Assembly: GCA_948759685.1 (NCBI GenBank)
Contig: CAQBGY010000051.1
Span: forward strand, 1-15,342
Length of the DNA stretch: 15,342 bases
Reading direction: 5' to 3'
DNA from: an uncultured Eubacterium sp.
GTDB taxonomy: Bacteria > Bacillota_A > Clostridia > Lachnospirales > Lachnospiraceae
A program made the position numbers and the translations under genes. Position 1 is the stretch's first letter; every line of letters begins with the position of its first letter. Below the pieces are notes generated by a model. The model was not told the DNA's origin. It ran no database searches and saw only the letters and a list, made by a program, of their open reading frames with translations. Shown here in pieces: positions 12,759 through 15,342 of the stretch.

Positions 12759-14524
12759 TCTATCCCATCTCTCTTTACCAAACCGGCCACTTGTTCAAGA
12801 CTCATTTCTCCCATGTCCTGTTTATCAGGCTCTGCGTCTCTTTGTCTTACGGATACAGATATATTATTTTTTTCGTTTTCGCCTACTATAATCATATATG
12901 GCACCTTATCCATACGTGCTTCACGAATTTTATATCCAAGTTTCTCACTTCTAACATCTACTTCTACCCGAATATCATTTCCTTCCAAAAATCCCTCAAC
13001 TTTCTTAGCATAATCATTATATTTATCCGAAACTGAAAGAACCTTAACCTGTACAGGTGCAATCCATGTAGGAAATTTTCCAGCATAATGTTCTAATAAA
13101 ATGCCAATAAAACGTTCTATAGAACCAAATACAACTCTATGCAACATAATCGGGCGGTATTTCTCTCCATCTGCTCCAATATAGTTAATATCAAATCTTT
13201 GTGGAAGCTGGAAATCAAGCTGTATTGTTCCGCATTACCACGTTCTGCCTATAGAATCTTTTAGATGAAAATCAAGTTTCGGTCCATAGAATGCACCATC
13301 TCCTTCATTTACTACATAAGATTTACCCATTCCTTGTACTGATTTTTCTAAAGCCTCTGTAGCAAGTTGCCAATCTTCATCACTTCCTATGGAATTCTCT
13401 GGTCTCGTTGACAATTCAATTTCATATGAAAAACCAAACTTCTGGTAAACTTCATCAATAATACGCATAACACCTTGTATCTCATCCATTACCTGGTCCT
13501 CTCTCATAAGAATGTGGGCGTCATCCTGTGTAAATGAACGTACTCTCATAAGGCCATGTAAAGTTCCGGACTTTTCATTACGATGCACAAGCCCTAATTC
13601 TCCCATTCGCACAGGAAGCTCCTTATATGACCTCGGTTCCAGTTTATACACTAACATTCCACCTGGACAACTCATTGGTTTAATTGCATAATCATCATCC
13701 TCAACCTTAAGAGAGTACATGGTATCTCTATAATAATCCCAATGACCAGATATCTCCCAAAGACTTCTTTCCAACATAATAGGCGTAGAAATTTCAACAT
13801 ATCCTTCTCTGCGATGGATTTTCCTCCAATAATCAATCAGCAGGTTCTTCAATATCATTCCTTTTGGCAGGAATACTGGTAATCCTGGTCCCTCATCAAA
13901 AATTGTAAATATTCCGAGTTCCTTTCCCAATTTTCTGTGGTTTCTTGCTTTTGCTTCTTCAACCATATGCAGATATCCATCTAATTGTGCCGCTTTTGGA
14001 AAAGATATGCCATAAATTCTCGTAAGCATTTGATTTTTTCTGTTGCCTCTCCAATAGGCCCCAGCTACTGACAATAGTTTGATTGCTTTAATCTGGCACA
14101 CATTAGAAATATGTGGTCCTGCACAAAATTCCTCATATTCTCCCTGCTTATAGAAGCTAATCTGCTCTGTATCATTTAGTTCTTGAATCAGTTCAATTTT
14201 ATACTTTTCATCTGCATTCTTCATAAAGCTAAGAGCTTCTTCTTTTGACTTCTCATAGACTTGCAAGGATAGAGACTCCTTTACTATCTTTCGCATTTCT
14301 GCTTCGATTGTCTTTAAATGCTCTTCTGAAAATGAAAATTCAAACTGAAAATCATAATAAAATCCATTTTCGATTGCCGGACCAATGGCACACTTTGTTT
14401 TTGGATATAAACGTTTTACAGCCTGTGCAAGCACATGTGCACTCGTATGCCAAAATGCCTTTTTGCCCTCCTGCTCTTCAAAGTTTACTTCTACAATTTC
14501 TCCATTTTTTCGTAGAACCTTCAT
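12755..14524 (-). pseudogene. thrS: Threonyl-tRNA synthetase without TGS domain, interrupted by one TAA
   Basis: A 589-codon frame for a class II synthetase that charges tRNA-Thr. Start at MKVLRKNGEIVEV, with AAAGGGG ahead; an earlier in-frame ATG at 14602 lies inside the T-box terminator and is not used. The N-terminal TGS domain is absent; the editing domain follows at once with H26-x3-H30 (HTSAH) and C134-x3-H138 (CAGPH). The catalytic core shows MSCPGG (C286), DDAHI (H337) and MLHRV (H462), the three zinc ligands, and motif 2 around 325-335. The anticodon-binding domain closes the protein (VQVKVLSVSDKY, GYKIREARMDKVPYMIIVG). Codon 430 (13235-13237) is TAA inside RTW-x-CGTIQLDFQLP, where relatives have Gln; CAA to TAA explains it. 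As written, the chain stops before H462 and the anticodon domain, so it should be inactive. Confidence 0.88.
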
Positions 14525-14576
14525 AATTTGTTGCCCCTTTCTCTTTTCAGCTTTAACTATCTTGCAACAACATAAG

Positions 14577-14835
14577 AAAAGCACCCATAAGACCATAATC
14601 ACATAGTCTTAAGGGTGCACTTAGCACGGTTCCACCTTAACTTTTCACTTCAGATTCTATCAAATCCTATCCTTTAACGCAGGCATACGGTAATACTTAC
14701 TCATTTCAGCATTACAGCTCTGGAATGGTTTTCGTCTAATTTCCACATAAATAGTTTCCACCAAGTACTATTCTCTCTGTATGTTTCCAAATAAACTACT
14801 TGTTTCCGTCTTCACTTTTCTTATATTATTGATGG
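14577..14835 (-). promoter_or_regulatory. T-box riboswitch leader, threonine type
   Basis: A leader that senses uncharged tRNA and prevents termination. Reading minus: AGAGAG at 14778-14773 with the nearby TTGGTGGAAAC of Stem I; a likely specifier ACC (14729-14727, Thr) in CGAAAACCATTCC; the T-box core AAGGTGGAACCGTGC (14638-14624), whose TGGAACC pairs with the tRNA acceptor end; then the terminator, stem GCACCCTTAAGAC / GTCTTATGGGTGC (12 of 13 pairs, 14618-14606 and 14593-14581) with TTTT at 14580-14577. All expected parts are present in order. It lies directly ahead of thrS and has the expected amino acid identity. Confidence 0.92.
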
Positions 14836-14836
14836 T

Positions 14837-14865
14837 ACTTTATCACAACTTCTTTATTTTGTCAA
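14837..14865 (-). promoter_or_regulatory. Promoter of the T-box/thrS unit
   Basis: Reading minus: perfect TTGACA (14865-14860), 17-base spacer, TAAAGT (14842-14837) with TG one base before it. It places the transcript start near 14830, just ahead of Stem I. Confidence 0.75.
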
Positions 14866-14896
14866 TGTTTATGTTATTTGACCTTCAATTAGTCTT

Positions 14897-14926
14897 TTGG
14901 ACATGATATAAAAAATCTGTTATAAT
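14897..14926 (+). promoter_or_regulatory. Divergent plus-strand promoter
   Basis: TTGGAC (14897-14902), 18-base spacer, perfect TATAAT (14921-14926) preceded by TG at an extended -10 position. It lies back to back with the thrS promoter and would transcribe the 31-codon ORF. Confidence 0.55.
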
Positions 14927-14973
14927 AGACAAGGGAATAATCATTTTATTATATAAAAGCGGGGAACAGCATT

Positions 14974-15069
14974 ATGGTACAGATTAGTAAAAAAGATAAG
15001 GAAAAAGTACTTGAAGCAATACATTCAGGTAAAATAGATACTGCGGAACTGGCTCTGCAATGTCATTAA
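14974..15069 (+). CDS. 31-residue ORF, possible truncated gene start
   Basis: Reads MVQISKKDKEKVLEAIHSGK and continues IDTAELALQCH to TAA. It has a G-rich but imperfect ribosome site (GCGGGG) eight or more bases ahead and a strong promoter upstream. The amphipathic, Lys-rich start resembles the first helices of some longer Firmicute proteins, possibly transposases, so it may be the beginning of a truncated gene. I cannot assign it. Nothing recognisable continues in any frame behind the stop. Confidence 0.35.
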   Translation: MVQISKKDKEKVLEAIHSGKIDTAELALQCH

Positions 15070-15342
15070 CTTAATAAAAAATTGCGTTTATAACCAACAG
15101 AATATTTTGAAGAATTCTTTTTTCTTAAAAAAGTTCTGTTTTTTCTTATAGCAGATTTGAATTTTACAACATTACAAAGTATATCATTTATTATTTTTGT
15201 CAATCCTTTTATGCTGGAATAAAGCATCTTAAAGATATTTTTTACAACAAAAACAGCTGTTTTTCGTATATTAGGCTTATACTCCAATTTTAAAGTTTTT
15301 TTATTGTTTATTTCCATTATTTTTGCTTCTTCTGTAAAAAGC
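15066..15342 (-). CDS. Unrecognised ORF running off the right edge
   Basis: The minus frame is open from the window edge to TAA at 15066-15068. An internal ATG at 15317 has no ribosome site, so this is more likely the C-terminal part of a longer gene, if real. The chain is strongly basic (many Lys and Arg) with a short hydrophobic stretch (TAVFVVKNIFKMLYSSI), and the DNA is very AT-rich, where open frames arise easily. No family recognised. A weak AT-rich hairpin (15111-15137) followed by GTTTTTT on the plus strand overlaps its end. Confidence 0.3.
   Translation of the reverse strand, partial: LFTEEAKIMEINNKKTLKLEYKPNIRKTAVFVVKNIFKMLYSSIKGLTKIINDILCNVVKFKSAIRKNRTFLRKKNSSKYSVGYKRNFLLS

Noticed and set aside
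12632..13036. Plus-strand ORFs across the phosphoesterase and thrS end
   Set aside because: Low-complexity, aromatic-rich translations without ribosome sites, antisense to well-recognised frames.
14525..14602. Upstream ATG of thrS (26 extra residues, hydrophobic)
   Set aside because: This stretch includes part of the T-box terminator hairpin and its U-tract; the ATG at 14524 has a ribosome site and matches the family's start.
1..15342. CRISPR arrays, tRNA or rRNA genes, intact insertion sequences
   Set aside because: I saw no regularly spaced repeats, no cloverleaf-like tRNA sequence and no transposase with terminal repeats in this window.

Overview
The window looks like low-GC Firmicute DNA, most likely a gut clostridium of the Lachnospiraceae type. 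The clues are AGGAGG ribosome-binding sites, a T-box leader on a threonyl-tRNA synthetase gene, MerR-type promoters with 19-bp spacers, and a scrap of a Tn1549-like conjugation coupling protein. This placement is inferred from gene style, not from a search. The region is accessory: working operons alternate with decayed genes.

Left part (1-2177): a minus-strand operon encodes a stand-alone TIR-domain protein followed 15 bases later by an NB-ARC ATPase with the start of a TPR array. Both proteins open with the same short Gly/Asn/Thr-rich motif (YTGGN.T.N.YY), which suggests that the NLR-like sensor recruits the TIR effector through matching N-terminal segments. This is the best candidate for an undescribed immune system here. 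The NLR frame ends abruptly at the left edge through an apparent one-base shift inside its TPR array. Next (2688-3244, plus strand) lies a wrecked hicA-hicB toxin-antitoxin pair.

Middle part (3473-8571): a minus-strand operon, visibly richer in G+C than its flanks, encodes a two-half FtsX/MacB-like permease, its ATPase, an OmpR-family response regulator and a histidine kinase. The genes are tightly packed behind an extended -10 promoter with an 11-base direct repeat over the -35 region, so it is probably a self-regulated efflux or peptide-sensing module. A fragment of a VirD4/TraG coupling protein lies just upstream, pointing to delivery by a conjugative element. Two small convergent genes follow: a DUF7660-like protein and an unrecognised 124-residue protein.

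Right part (10207-15342): a TipA-type MerR regulator has its own 19-bp-spacer promoter and terminator. A short MerR regulator faces a carboxymuconolactone-decarboxylase-like gene that carries an internal deletion. A 2H phosphoesterase (2'-5' RNA ligase family) gene with three nonsense codons overlaps the end of a TGS-less thrS. The thrS gene keeps a complete-looking T-box leader and promoter but has a single TAA in place of a conserved Gln codon. The right end holds a 31-codon ORF with a good promoter and an unrecognised ORF running off the edge.

At least five genes (hicA, hicB, the CMD gene, the 2H phosphoesterase, thrS) are disrupted, and every nonsense codon that can be reconstructed is explained by a C-to-T or G-to-A change. 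The TIR/NLR pair (apart from its edge frameshift) and the ABC/two-component operon look intact.
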